This document shows positions 33,925 through 42,436 of a stretch of 64,000 nt of DNA, in pieces. Origin of the DNA: Acholeplasmataceae bacterium UBA5769 (GTDB lineage: Bacteria > Bacillota_I > Bacilli_A > Acholeplasmatales > Acholeplasmataceae). Every line of letters begins with the position of its first letter. Position 1 is the first letter of the stretch. The stretch covers positions 73,402 to 137,401 of the forward strand of contig DIER01000043.1 in NCBI GenBank assembly GCA_002418725.1, written 5' to 3'. Below the pieces are notes generated by a model that did no database searches, was not told where the DNA came from, and was given only the letters and a program-made list of their open reading frames with translations. The translations under genes and the position numbers were made by a program.

Positions 33925-34131
33925 AACACGATAAAGAAGATAAGTAATCCTGTGATTTTCTTATAGAGAGTATGCGGTTGGTGAAAGCATATGAAAATCC
34001 TTGATGAATTCCACTTCCGAGTGACGCTAATAACGTCCGTATGTCTGCGTTAAAGATATAGAGGGCTAGAGATGATCTAGAACTAAGGTGGCACCGCGTA
34101 TACACGTCCTTAGCTTTTAAGGGCGTTTTTT
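33925..34131 (+). ncRNA. T-box riboswitch, serine specific (serS leader)
   Basis: The T-box sequence AAGGTGGCACCGCG is at 34085-34098. A stem I region precedes it; within GAATTCCACTT the triplet TCC (34010-34012), followed by a purine, is a good specifier codon for Ser and agrees with the downstream serS gene. The terminator 34104-34131 (ACG.CCTTA / TAAGG.CGT plus T run) competes with the antiterminator formed with the T-box. Uncharged tRNA-Ser should permit serS transcription. Confidence 0.93.
34104..34131 (+). terminator. Conditional terminator of the serS T-box
   Basis: Stem ACGTCCTTA with TAAGGGCGT (one G-T pair), short loop, then six T residues, immediately 3' of the T-box sequence. Confidence 0.85.
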
Positions 34132-34150
34132 ATTTGAAGGAGGAAAGCAT

Positions 34151-35428
34151 ATGTTAGATTTAAGATTTGTGGTTGAAAACATTGACCTTGTGGTACAAAA
34201 ATTATCCAAACGTAACGGTGATTTTACATACCTTTATGAGGTGGTTGAATTATCGAATAAGCGGAAAGATATCATTTTATCCGTTGAGGCTAAAAAAGCG
34301 TTACGAAATGAAGCGTCAAAAAAGATTGGCGAACTGAAAAGACAAAAACTGGATGCGACTAGCATTTTAAATGAAGTGGCACATCTCGGTGATGAGATCA
34401 AAACTTTAGATGATGAACTGAAGTTGATTGAAGATAAAATTCAATGGATTTTATCGATTACACCAAACATTCCAAACGATAGTGTGCCTGAAGGAAAAGA
34501 TGATTCGTTTAATGTTGAGATTAAAAAGGTAGGCACACCTCGTGTTTTTGACTTTGAAGTGAAAGATCATATTGCTTTAGGTGAATCTTTGGGTATATTG
34601 GATTTTGAAAGAGCAGCAAAAATCACTGGAACGCGTTTTGTTGTCGATAAAGGGTTAGGTGCTAGACTAGAGCGTTCACTGATAGCCTTTATGATGGATT
34701 TACATGCACTAAAGCATGGTTATCAAGAAATCATTCCCCCGTATATTGTGAATGAGAAAAGTATGTTTGCAACCGGGCAATTTCCTAAATTCAGAGAAGA
34801 TGCTTTTAAAGTTGTTGCTGGAGATAACGCGTGGTACTTAAACCCAACTGCGGAAGTTCCAACGATTAATCTTCATCGCGATGAAATCATCGACGGTGAT
34901 TCACTTCCGATACGTTACTGTTCGTATACCACAGCATTTCGTTCAGAAGCCGGTTCAGCAGGAAGAGATACCAGAGGGATTTTAAGACAACATCAATTCA
35001 ATAAAGTAGAGTTGATTAAGTTTACCAAACCTGAAGATTCATACCAAGAACTTGAAGATATGCTACTTCATTCTGAAGAGGTATTAAAACAATTAGGATT
35101 ACCTTATCGTGTGGTGACCTTATCCACTGGAGACATGGGCTTTGGTATGGCGAAAACGTATGATATTGAAGTGTGGTTGCCTGGTCAAAATATGTACCGT
35201 GAAATCGGATCCATTTCGAATGCTGAAGACTATCAAGCGCGTCGTGCAAACATTCGCTTTAAGAGAACAAAGGATGCGAAAACAGAGTTTGTCCATACGT
35301 TAAACGGTAGTGGGCTTGCTGTGGGAAGAACGATGATTGCTGTGATAGAAAACTATCAAAATGCAGACGGAACGATTACCGTTCCCGAAGTGTTACGCCC
35401 TTACATGAAAGTTGATGTCATTAAATAA
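34151..35428 (+). CDS. serS: Seryl-tRNA synthetase
   Basis: Charges tRNA-Ser. 425 aa, normal length. The N-terminal long coiled-coil arm covers about residues 25-105 (LSVEAKKALRNEASKKIGELKRQK), which contacts the long variable arm of tRNA-Ser. The class II catalytic core has ARLERSL, NPTAEVP, FRSEAGSAGRDTRGILRQHQF (motif 2) and NGSGLAVGRTM (motif 3). AAGGAGG precedes ATG. Controlled by the upstream T-box. Confidence 0.98.
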   Translation: MLDLRFVVENIDLVVQKLSKRNGDFTYLYEVVELSNKRKDIILSVEAKKALRNEASKKIGELKRQKLDATSILNEVAHLGDEIKTLDDELKLIEDKIQWILSITPNIPNDSVPEGKDDSFNVEIKKVGTPRVFDFEVKDHIALGESLGILDFERAAKITGTRFVVDKGLGARLERSLIAFMMDLHALKHGYQEIIPPYIVNEKSMFATGQFPKFREDAFKVVAGDNAWYLNPTAEVPTINLHRDEIIDGDSLPIRYCSYTTAFRSEAGSAGRDTRGILRQHQFNKVELIKFTKPEDSYQELEDMLLHSEEVLKQLGLPYRVVTLSTGDMGFGMAKTYDIEVWLPGQNMYREIGSISNAEDYQARRANIRFKRTKDAKTEFVHTLNGSGLAVGRTMIAVIENYQNADGTITVPEVLRPYMKVDVIK

Positions 35429-35516
35429 CATAATTTCACACCAAAAAAACATGGACATCCCATAGTATTTTGGTAAGATGAAGGTGCTTCAATTTTCTCT
35501 CCTATTACAATCTATA

Positions 35517-35525
35517 TGGTATAAT
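35517..35525 (+). promoter_or_regulatory. Extended -10 promoter of the two-component operon
   Basis: TGGTATAAT about 48 bases before the response regulator start; the -35 region is weak. Upstream, at about 35442-35475, ACCAAAA..ATGG / CCAT..TTTTGGT forms a long imperfect hairpin without a T run, a weak serS terminator or an operator. Confidence 0.45.
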
Positions 35526-35572
35526 AAGTGTGCTTATGCGCGCTTATTTTACTTAAAAAGGCAGGTAAAGCT

Positions 35573-36229
35573 ATGAAAATTTATTATGTAGAAGATGAAA
35601 AGGATTTATCGGAGATTATTCGAAAATACCTTATTCGCGAAGGTTATGAAACAACCGTTTTTCACGATGGTGAATCGGCTATGCAACACGTTGCTGATCC
35701 TGTAGATATGTGGATTTTAGACATCATGTTGACAGGTGAAGTCTCGGGATACGATTTGATCAAAGCGATTAAAGACAGTCAAAGTTCGGCTGCCGTTATT
35801 TTTACTTCAGCACGTGACCAAGATTTAGATAAGATCATGGGATTAGAGTTAGGCTCAGATGATTATCTTGCAAAGCCTTATTCGCCAAGAGAACTTATTT
35901 TACGTGTTAAAGCGGTTTTAAAAAGACATCAGGCACCTCAAGTATCCGAAGTGGTTCGCTATGCGGATTATGAAATCAACATCACCCGAAGAGAAATTAA
36001 GTCGGGAAATGCGATGATTGATTTAACCAATAAAGAATTTGAATTACTCCTGTTCTTTATTAAAAACATGAATCAAGCATTCGCTCGTGAAGACATTTTA
36101 AAACATGTTTGGGGCGAAAACTATTATGGCTCTGATCGTGTGGTTGATGATCTTTTAAGACGGTTACGTCATAAAATGCCTGAATTAAAAATTGAAACCA
36201 TCTACGGATTTGGCTATCGTTTATTATGA
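35573..36229 (+). CDS. OmpR-family response regulator
   Basis: 218 aa from ATG 35573; upstream in-frame ATG and TTG codons lie in the promoter region. Receiver domain with acidic pocket E7/D8, phosphoacceptor D50 in WILDIML and the conserved lysine in LAKPYSPREL; C-terminal winged-helix DNA-binding domain with LTNKEFELLLFF and VVDDLLRRLRHK, and ETIYGFGYRLL at the end. Its stop overlaps the start of the histidine kinase by 4 bases. Target genes are not obvious. Confidence 0.95.
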   Translation: MKIYYVEDEKDLSEIIRKYLIREGYETTVFHDGESAMQHVADPVDMWILDIMLTGEVSGYDLIKAIKDSQSSAAVIFTSARDQDLDKIMGLELGSDDYLAKPYSPRELILRVKAVLKRHQAPQVSEVVRYADYEINITRREIKSGNAMIDLTNKEFELLLFFIKNMNQAFAREDILKHVWGENYYGSDRVVDDLLRRLRHKMPELKIETIYGFGYRLL

Positions 36230-37485
36230 AAGAGATTAAATTAGCGACTCAGCTAAATTTAATCTTTAGTATCGTGACACTGTTGACCAGTCTCATTTTT
36301 GTTGTTGCGTTAAACCGTGTTTTCTCAGAGTTTCGGGTTTCACAAAATGAACTTCAGTTAACGGCATACCTTAACGATGTCAGGGGAAACTTATCGAATC
36401 CACCGGCATCCGAATACAACGGTTTTATCATCGCTCAAGGGACCACCGTGATTTCAAGTTATCGTATGGACGTTTTAGATAATCATTATACGGCAGAAGA
36501 AGTTGCACAAATGATGCAAATCTGGCCAGGTCAAGACAGACATATTGAGATTGATGGAAATCATTACTATTTTCGAATTGAACGCAGACAAGGTGGCCTT
36601 AACATCATCGTTTTCACGGGAGAAGATTATCTTTCTGTTTTTGGTAATGCTTTTTCGATACTCATGCGTATCAGTTTTATCGCTTTAGTCTTGCTTGGAA
36701 ACTTAATCATTTTAATGTGGTCAAGAATCACCGTTGAACGTATTAAGAGACTTCAAGGTGAAGTTCAAGTGTTAAGAAGAAATAACTATCAAGATCCTAT
36801 TGCCATTGATGGTAATGACGAAATAACAGATCTTGCGAAAACCATTGAAAAAATGCGTCAAGAAATTCAACATGCAGAAAAATCAAAACAAGAAATGCTT
36901 CAAAACATATCACATGACTTTAAAACACCTATTGCCGTGATTCAATCCTATGCGGAAGCGATAGGAGATGGTGTATCGGATATCAAAGAAGCTGAAGTCA
37001 TCGTTAAACAAGCAGAAATGCTGAATCAAAAGGTAAAACAACTTCTTGAATTAAATAAGCTTGAGTATCTCAAAGATCCAAGTGAATTTGAAGTGATTCG
37101 GATTAAAGATATTGTGATTAACATCGTTAATAATCAAAAATATCGGACCAACATCTCATTTGAAACAGAGCTTGATGATTCCACATATTTTGGCGTCAAA
37201 GAAAATTTCTATACGGCATTTTCAAATATCATTGATAACGCATTACGTTATGCAAAATCAAAAATTGTGATCACTTTAAAAAATAAAAAACTCACCTTCT
37301 TTAACGATGGTGAGCCAATCAGTGATAAATTTATCGATCATGTGTTTAGACCGTATGAAAAAGGACAAAATGGTCAATTTGGTTTAGGTATGAGCATCGT
37401 GCAAAAGACGTGTTCTCATTTTAATCTTCTTTTAAAAGTTGAAAATGTTGTTGGTGGTGTGCAGTTTACGATAGAGCCTCTTTAA
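36226..37485 (+). CDS. Sensor histidine kinase
   Basis: 419 aa partner of the preceding response regulator. Membrane helices at about 11-30 and 145-165 enclose an extracytoplasmic sensor domain of about 110 residues of unknown ligand. A HAMP linker follows (about 165-215), then HisKA with H230 in NISHDFKTPIAVI and an HATPase domain with NIIDNALRYA (N box), NDGEPI and GLGMSIVQ (G boxes). The 3' end overlaps the convergent HIT gene by 20 bases. Organisation and overlap show a cotranslated two-component system. Confidence 0.94.
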   Translation: MKEIKLATQLNLIFSIVTLLTSLIFVVALNRVFSEFRVSQNELQLTAYLNDVRGNLSNPPASEYNGFIIAQGTTVISSYRMDVLDNHYTAEEVAQMMQIWPGQDRHIEIDGNHYYFRIERRQGGLNIIVFTGEDYLSVFGNAFSILMRISFIALVLLGNLIILMWSRITVERIKRLQGEVQVLRRNNYQDPIAIDGNDEITDLAKTIEKMRQEIQHAEKSKQEMLQNISHDFKTPIAVIQSYAEAIGDGVSDIKEAEVIVKQAEMLNQKVKQLLELNKLEYLKDPSEFEVIRIKDIVINIVNNQKYRTNISFETELDDSTYFGVKENFYTAFSNIIDNALRYAKSKIVITLKNKKLTFFNDGEPISDKFIDHVFRPYEKGQNGQFGLGMSIVQKTCSHFNLLLKVENVVGGVQFTIEPL

Positions 37486-37885
37486 TCAAACGGGCTCTTT
37501 CTTTATAATCGTCTGGCGACAGATTGCCTTGATTATTTTTAAGTTTAAAGAAGTTGTCATCTGCTCTTTCGTAGCGGGGTATCAGATGAATATGAAAATG
37601 GAAGACGGTTTGTCCAGCGCATTCGCCATTGTTAGATAAGAGGTTCATGGCATGTGCTCCAAACGCTTTTTGGATAGCTTTGGATATTTTTGTAGCAACA
37701 CCGAATAAATGACTTGCTGTTTTTTCAGGCACTTCGAAGATATCTTTGTATTCGACTTTGGGAACGACTAAGGTGTGCCCTTTGGTTGCTTGTGAAATAT
37801 CAAGAAAAGCGATGACTTGATCGTCTTCATAAACAATGTGAGCAGGGATCTCTCTTAAGATAATTTTTGAGAAAATACTAGGCAT
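37466..37885 (-). CDS. HIT-family nucleotide-binding protein
   Basis: 139 aa. Histidine-triad proteins hydrolyse adenosine 5'-phosphoramidates and dinucleotides. The active-site motif HFHIHLIPR is complete, and the N-terminal segment IVYEDDQVIAFLDISQATKGHTLVVPK is typical. AAAGGGGTG precedes the ATG. Convergent with the histidine kinase gene and overlapping it at the 3' ends, so no separate terminator exists between them. Confidence 0.95.
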   Translation of the reverse strand: MPSIFSKIILREIPAHIVYEDDQVIAFLDISQATKGHTLVVPKVEYKDIFEVPEKTASHLFGVATKISKAIQKAFGAHAMNLLSNNGECAGQTVFHFHIHLIPRYERADDNFFKLKNNQGNLSPDDYKERARLIKEALS

Positions 37886-37925
37886 ATAAACACCCCTTTC
37901 TTGGCTTTATTCTATCATAAACTCA

Positions 37926-37954
37926 TTGAAAACAGATACTTAAAATGTTATAAT
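37926..37954 (+). promoter_or_regulatory. Promoter of pduL
   Basis: TTGAAA (37926-37931), 17-base spacer, TATAAT (37949-37954) with the extended TGT before it; close to consensus. Confidence 0.75.
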
Positions 37955-37981
37955 CACTACGTATATAAGGAGGATTCAATT

Positions 37982-38572
37982 ATGAAAAAAATTCCCGTGG
38001 GTATTTCAGGTCGTCATCTGCATTTAACCCAAGAGCATCTTGACATTTTGTTTGGTCAAGGATATGAACTAAAAGTGCTTAAGCCACTTAGCCAACCTGG
38101 CCAATATGCAGCTGAAGAAAAAGTGGATGTTGTGAGCCCAGATGGCAAACTTTTAGCCGGTGTTCGCATTTTAGGTCCTGTACGTCCTGCGTCCCAAGTT
38201 GAAATCTCAAAGAGCGATGCGATTCGTTTTAAATTTGAAGCACCTGTGCGTTCATCTGGTGATGTAAAAGGCTCAGGGGCTGCAACGCTTATTGGACCCA
38301 AAGGTCAAGTTTTTATCAACGAAGGTGTTATTATTGCTGATCGCCATATCCATTTTTCTTTGGATGAAGCGAAAGCATTTGGTGTCACTGATCGTCAAAT
38401 GGTTTCTATTAAAGTTGGTGGCATTAAGCCAGGTATTTTAGATAATGTTTTATGCCGCGTGCATCCACAGTTTCGCCTAGATTGTCATCTTGATACCGAT
38501 GATGGAAGTGCGTTTATGTTGTCCACAGGCGACGAAGTCGAACTCGTTAAGTCGTATACCATAAACGAATAG
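37982..38572 (+). CDS. pduL: PduL-type phosphate acyltransferase
   Basis: Converts acetyl-CoA or propionyl-CoA to the acyl phosphate; here probably the phosphotransacetylase for ATP generation with acetate kinase. 196 aa from ATG 37982 (AAGGAGG upstream). Metal-ligand histidines are visible in SGRHLHLT near the N-terminus, ADRHIHFS in the middle, and the C-terminal CRVHPQF..CHLDTDD. No encapsulation peptide or microcompartment gene is present, so this is the stand-alone type found in fermenters lacking classic Pta. Monocistronic with its own terminator. Confidence 0.93.
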   Translation: MKKIPVGISGRHLHLTQEHLDILFGQGYELKVLKPLSQPGQYAAEEKVDVVSPDGKLLAGVRILGPVRPASQVEISKSDAIRFKFEAPVRSSGDVKGSGAATLIGPKGQVFINEGVIIADRHIHFSLDEAKAFGVTDRQMVSIKVGGIKPGILDNVLCRVHPQFRLDCHLDTDDGSAFMLSTGDEVELVKSYTINE

Positions 38573-38594
38573 TGCCTTGCTATAGGCACTTTTT
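38571..38594 (+). terminator. Terminator of pduL
   Basis: AGTGCCT / AGGCACT with 6-base loop and T run; the stem begins inside the stop codon. Confidence 0.85.
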
Positions 38595-38612
38595 CACCTC
38601 AGGAGGTTCGCA

Positions 38613-39818
38613 TTGAAGAAACTACCTAAACAACAAGTTTTTAAAGATCCACTCTATGGCTTTATCCACGTCAACGATACGTTAATCAAAAAATTGATCG
38701 ACACTGAACTTTTTCAGCGGCTTCGCCGTATTCGTCAACTGTCTGGCGTTCAGATGGTTTTTCATGGTGCAGAACATTCACGGTTTGTACATAGTCTTGG
38801 GGTCTATGAGATTGCAAATCGCTTTTTAACGGTTCCCGATATTGCAGAGGCGTTAAGTGATCGTGAAAAACTGCTTTTTTTGAGTGCTGCACTACTTCAC
38901 GATATTGGACATGGTGCATACTCTCATGCCTTTGAATCAACATTTCATGTTAACCATGAAGACATGGGGGCGAGACTTATAGTGTCAAACCCAGAACTTC
39001 GCGCACTTTTAGATTTGGAAGATAGTGAATTTGCGAGTGATGTTGCGAAGATTTTAAGAAAAGAAAAGAAATTTCCGCTCATCGAACAACTCATCTCAAG
39101 TCAACTAGATGTTGACCGTTTGGATTACTTGGAGCGTGATGCATATTATACGGGGGCAGCTTATGGACATATCGATGTTGACCGTTTGATTCGTGTACTT
39201 TATATCAAACAAGGTAAAGTTGTCTTTAAAGTCTCAGGTATTCATGCGATTGAAAACTATTTGATTGCCCGTTACCATATGTACTGGCAGGTCTATTATC
39301 ACCCCGTAGCACGCGCTTATGAGGTCAATCTTGAAAAGATTTATCAACGTGTGAGAGACTTGCTTGAAGTTGGTTTTACATTCCAAAATAACGTGGAACC
39401 TTTACGAAGAATCATGAAGGATCCGCACGATTTAGATGCATATATTGAGATTGATGATTATTATATTAACGGTTTAATTGCCAGTTTTTTGAAATCAAAA
39501 GACGAAATCCTAAGATTGCTCGCACATGATTTTATGAATAGACGTATTTGGGGTTATGTCAACGATACAGAAGAAAATCAAGCTGTGATTGAAAGCATCA
39601 AAGCATCCTTCCATCCAGATGAACTTAAGTACTTCACATCACATCGTACCGTATTTAATAGCACATATCGAGATGATGGTGAGGGCTTTGGTGATAAGAT
39701 ATACATTATGCTTGAAAATGGCAAGCTATCTTCACTTAAAGACCAATCTAAAATCATTGAAAGTTTGATGCTATCAGGTACAAAAAATGATCCCAAATTT
39801 TTCTACCGTAAAAGATGA
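38613..39818 (+). CDS. HD-domain phosphohydrolase (YwfO/SAMHD1-like)
   Basis: 401 aa from a TTG start at 38613, 6 bases after AGGAGG. The HD metal-binding motif is split over HSRFVHSLGVYE, LLHDIGHGAYSH and DVDRLDYLERDA, the pattern of dGTPase-like HD hydrolases such as YwfO of B. subtilis and human SAMHD1; these hydrolyse nucleoside triphosphates. Substrate not readable. It overlaps rnmV by 4 bases and opens the block rnmV-rsmA-ispE. Confidence 0.88.
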   Translation: MKKLPKQQVFKDPLYGFIHVNDTLIKKLIDTELFQRLRRIRQLSGVQMVFHGAEHSRFVHSLGVYEIANRFLTVPDIAEALSDREKLLFLSAALLHDIGHGAYSHAFESTFHVNHEDMGARLIVSNPELRALLDLEDSEFASDVAKILRKEKKFPLIEQLISSQLDVDRLDYLERDAYYTGAAYGHIDVDRLIRVLYIKQGKVVFKVSGIHAIENYLIARYHMYWQVYYHPVARAYEVNLEKIYQRVRDLLEVGFTFQNNVEPLRRIMKDPHDLDAYIEIDDYYINGLIASFLKSKDEILRLLAHDFMNRRIWGYVNDTEENQAVIESIKASFHPDELKYFTSHRTVFNSTYRDDGEGFGDKIYIMLENGKLSSLKDQSKIIESLMLSGTKNDPKFFYRKR

Positions 39819-40393
39819 GACCACATGTTTTCGTCGTTGAAGGAAAAAACGACAAATTTCGTCTGGAACGTTTGTTGGATCAACCACTTGTAATCACAAC
39901 CAACGGAAGTGCGATTGACGAGGACAGCATCAAGTTACTCAAAAAATTAGATGAGACACATGACATCGTTTTATTTCTTGATCCTGATCATGCAGGTGAA
40001 CGGATCAGACGATTGGTAAGTAAAGAGCTGAAACATGTTTATCACGCATTCATCAACAAAGAAGATGCAATCAGTGAAAACATGAAAAAAATAGGCGTAG
40101 AGCATGCATCAGATGAAGTCATTTTAGAAGCGTTGAAAACCATTAAAATGGTGAAACATGAACGTATGAGTGATGTTACACATGCATTTCTTCACGATGT
40201 TGGTTTGACAGGATCATCATCCTCAAAAGCACTTAGAAATCTGATTGGTGAAAAGCTAGGGATTGGCTTTACCAACGGAAAGACACTGTATTATCGTTGC
40301 CATATATTTGGCATTCATAAGCATCATATCATGGAGGTTATCCATGCAACATCAAGCGAAAAAGAAATACGGACAGAACTTTCTAAGAGATAA
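39815..40393 (+). CDS. rnmV: Ribonuclease M5
   Basis: Matures the ends of 5S rRNA in Gram-positive bacteria. 192 aa. The N-terminal TOPRIM domain has the catalytic Glu in VFVVEGKNDKFRLE and the DxD motif in FLDPDHAGERIR; the rest matches the M5 C-terminal domain (HERMSDVTHAFLHDVGLTG). Directly upstream of rsmA as in Bacillus. Its final 50 bases overlap the rsmA start in another frame. Confidence 0.93.
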   Translation: MRPHVFVVEGKNDKFRLERLLDQPLVITTNGSAIDEDSIKLLKKLDETHDIVLFLDPDHAGERIRRLVSKELKHVYHAFINKEDAISENMKKIGVEHASDEVILEALKTIKMVKHERMSDVTHAFLHDVGLTGSSSSKALRNLIGEKLGIGFTNGKTLYYRCHIFGIHKHHIMEVIHATSSEKEIRTELSKR

Positions 40394-41132
40394 AAACCTT
40401 TTAATGAAAATTGTTCGTGAATCGAATATAGATCATAAACACGTCATAGAGGTTGGTCCTGGGCAAGGGGCTTTGACCTCTTATTTGGCTGAACGGGCAA
40501 CCGATGTGATCGCATTTGAAATCGATACATCCTTAAAACCCATATTAAGACAAATCGAACAAATACATCCTAATTTAAATGTTGTTTATGGTGATTTTTT
40601 AGAGGCAGACTTATCGGCATATCCCAGTGAACTTCATGTGGTAGCTAATGTGCCTTACTACATTACAACACCGATTTTATTTAAACTTTTAGAATCGAAA
40701 AATGTAAAGACTGCATCCCTTATGATTCAAAAAGAAGTTTGTGATCGATTGCTTGCGACACCGTCCTCAAAGGATTATAATGCGCTTTCGGTGATCTTAC
40801 AGTTTCAAGCACACGCATCAAAAATGATGGATGTGAAAAGACATCTTTTTTATCCCGTGCCTAATGTTGATAGCGCAGTTATTCGTATCGTCAAAAGAGA
40901 GATACCATTGATTGAAGAAGCTAAGCAAACTTTCTTTATCACTTTCGTTAAGGGTGCTTTTAAACAGAAAAGAAAGACAATGGTAAACAACTTACATGAA
41001 ACGTTTAACATACCTAAAAAAGATCTTGAAGCTTTCTTAAGTTCAAAAGGGATTGATGTTCAGACCAGAGCCGAAGCTATTGCCCTTGATACTTTTATTG
41101 CTTTAGTAAAGGAGTGGCCATATGATTATTGA
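40344..41132 (+). CDS. rsmA: 16S rRNA dimethyladenosine transferase
   Basis: Dimethylates the two adenines in the 16S rRNA 3' hairpin (KsgA). 262 aa from ATG 40344, chosen because TGGAGG lies just upstream and the family start KKKYGQNFLRD follows at once. SAM-binding VIEVGPGQGALT, FEIDTSL and the catalytic ANVPYYITTPI are present. Embedded by 50 bases in rnmV, and ends 11 bases inside ispE. Confidence 0.96.
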   Translation: MQHQAKKKYGQNFLRDKNLLMKIVRESNIDHKHVIEVGPGQGALTSYLAERATDVIAFEIDTSLKPILRQIEQIHPNLNVVYGDFLEADLSAYPSELHVVANVPYYITTPILFKLLESKNVKTASLMIQKEVCDRLLATPSSKDYNALSVILQFQAHASKMMDVKRHLFYPVPNVDSAVIRIVKREIPLIEEAKQTFFITFVKGAFKQKRKTMVNNLHETFNIPKKDLEAFLSSKGIDVQTRAEAIALDTFIALVKEWPYDY

Positions 41133-41946
41133 AAAAGCATATGCAAAACTCAATCTTGCCCTCGATGTGGTTCGCAAAAGAAAAGATGGTTATCACGATC
41201 TCAAAATGATGATGATTCCTTTAGAACTTCACGATGTACTCACATTTGAATCCAGTGAAAAAGATCTCAAATTGGTCTCAAATCAAGAGATAGAAAACAA
41301 CGCCATTATCAAAACAGCATCTTTCATGAAAGAGATGTTTGACACTGAACAAGGTGCGAAAATCACGTTAGAAAAACACATTCCTATTGGGGCTGGTTTA
41401 GGTGGTGGTTCTGCGGATATCGCAGCAACGATACGTGGACTTAATCGCCTGTGGGACTTAAATTTATCCATCAAAGAACAAGAAGACATTGCCCTAAAAC
41501 TAGGTTCTGATACACTCTTTTGCTTGCACAACAAACCTGCCTACGTCTATGGAAGAGGGGAACATCTACTCTTTGTTCAAACACCACCGATTAAAGAGAT
41601 ATATCTTTTTTATCCTAATATAACCGTATCTACAAAACTCATTTTTGAAAAACACCAGATTGAATTTTCACCACACAAGTTCAATCGCTTATTTACCCTA
41701 TATATTAACGAAAAATATCAAGAATTCTTTCGTAACAGTTACAATGTTTTAACACAGACAACACTAAAAAATGTCCCAGAGTTTGCGGCATTCATGCAAA
41801 AGGTGAAAAAAATCAGTAAGCATTCACGCATGAGTGGAAGCGGTTCTACGGTCTTTATCCCAGTATTTAAAGAAAATGACCTTAAAATCATCCGAAAAAT
41901 AGAAAAATCAGGTCTCAATCCGCTTAAAACCAGTGTAAAACAGTGA
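41122..41946 (+). CDS. ispE: 4-diphosphocytidyl-2-C-methyl-D-erythritol kinase
   Basis: GHMP-family kinase of the MEP (non-mevalonate) isoprenoid pathway. 274 aa. YAKLNLALDV..DGYHDL is the family start; the ATP loop is P88-IGAGLGGGSADIA (glycines 90-96), and SGSGSTVF near the C-terminus is the third GHMP motif. It implies that isoprenoids, and so the polyprenyl carrier recycled by uppP, are made by the MEP route. Same position as in B. subtilis (after rsmA, before spoVG). Overlaps rsmA by 11 bases. Confidence 0.93.
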   Translation: MIIEKAYAKLNLALDVVRKRKDGYHDLKMMMIPLELHDVLTFESSEKDLKLVSNQEIENNAIIKTASFMKEMFDTEQGAKITLEKHIPIGAGLGGGSADIAATIRGLNRLWDLNLSIKEQEDIALKLGSDTLFCLHNKPAYVYGRGEHLLFVQTPPIKEIYLFYPNITVSTKLIFEKHQIEFSPHKFNRLFTLYINEKYQEFFRNSYNVLTQTTLKNVPEFAAFMQKVKKISKHSRMSGSGSTVFIPVFKENDLKIIRKIEKSGLNPLKTSVKQ

Positions 41947-41952
41947 AAAATG

Positions 41953-41981
41953 TTTAAAGTGTGTGTGAAATATGCTATAAT
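41953..41981 (+). promoter_or_regulatory. Promoter of spoVG
   Basis: TTTAAA (41953-41958), 17-base spacer, extended -10 TGCTATAAT (41973-41981). Confidence 0.65.
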
Positions 41982-42015
41982 TTGGGTATAAATCATGGAC
42001 GTCTTGGAGGGCAAA

Positions 42016-42297
42016 ATGAAAATTACTGATGTGAGAGTAAAGCTTGTTAGCAGCGAAAGCAGACTTAGAGGTGTAGCGACGATTACTTTCGATGAAAGTT
42101 TCGTGGTACACGATATCCGTATCATTGAAGGCGAAAACGGCATCTTTGTAGCTATGCCAAGCAAGAAGACACCTAATGGTACTTTTAGAGACATCGCACA
42201 TCCAATTCATGGAGAAATGCGTAAGATGATTGAAGATGCGATTGTCGTTGCATATAACGAAGCCCTATTAAACCCTGTAACCGAAGAAGAAGAATAA
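42016..42297 (+). CDS. spoVG: SpoVG family DNA/RNA-binding protein
   Basis: 93 aa from ATG 42016 (GGAGG at good distance; the ATG at 41995 is upstream of that site). Starts MKITDVRVKL and contains VVHDIRIIEG, FVAMPSKKTPNGTFRDIAHPI, the conserved core of SpoVG, a small nucleic-acid-binding regulator that is present in many non-sporulating bacteria. Acidic tail. Own promoter and terminator, so it is expressed apart from ispE and prs. Confidence 0.95.
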   Translation: MKITDVRVKLVSSESRLRGVATITFDESFVVHDIRIIEGENGIFVAMPSKKTPNGTFRDIAHPIHGEMRKMIEDAIVVAYNEALLNPVTEEEE

Positions 42298-42321
42298 GAT
42301 CTGATGATCTAAGTAGCTCGT

Positions 42322-42361
42322 AAAATCTTTTTTGCAGTACGCTGCAAGAAGATTTTTTTTT
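42322..42361 (+). terminator. Terminator of spoVG
   Basis: Two-part stem AAATCTT / AAGATTT outside and TGCAG / CTGCA inside, then nine T residues. Confidence 0.85.
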
Positions 42362-42387
42362 GGGGTAATCGATAGATTAAACAAAGA

Positions 42388-42406
42388 CTTTCATGTATAA
42401 TGAAAG
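42388..42406 (+). promoter_or_regulatory. prs promoter with overlapping perfect dyad
   Basis: CTTTCAT-GTATA-ATGAAAG is a perfect 7-bp inverted repeat that encloses the -10 box TATAAT (42396-42401). The -35 region is weak. A repressor or other factor could act here; the palindrome is seen, the role is inferred. Confidence 0.5.
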
Positions 42407-42436
42407 CGAGAGAAAACGAAGGAGTTGTCATACACC

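Noticed and set aside
35442..35475. Terminator of serS
   Set aside because: The imperfect hairpin has no T run; left only as a weak candidate within the promoter entry.
41739..42210. Minus-strand open frames of 100-151 codons across ispE and spoVG
   Set aside because: They are antisense shadows without ribosome binding sites and with atypical composition; the plus-strand genes have clear family motifs.
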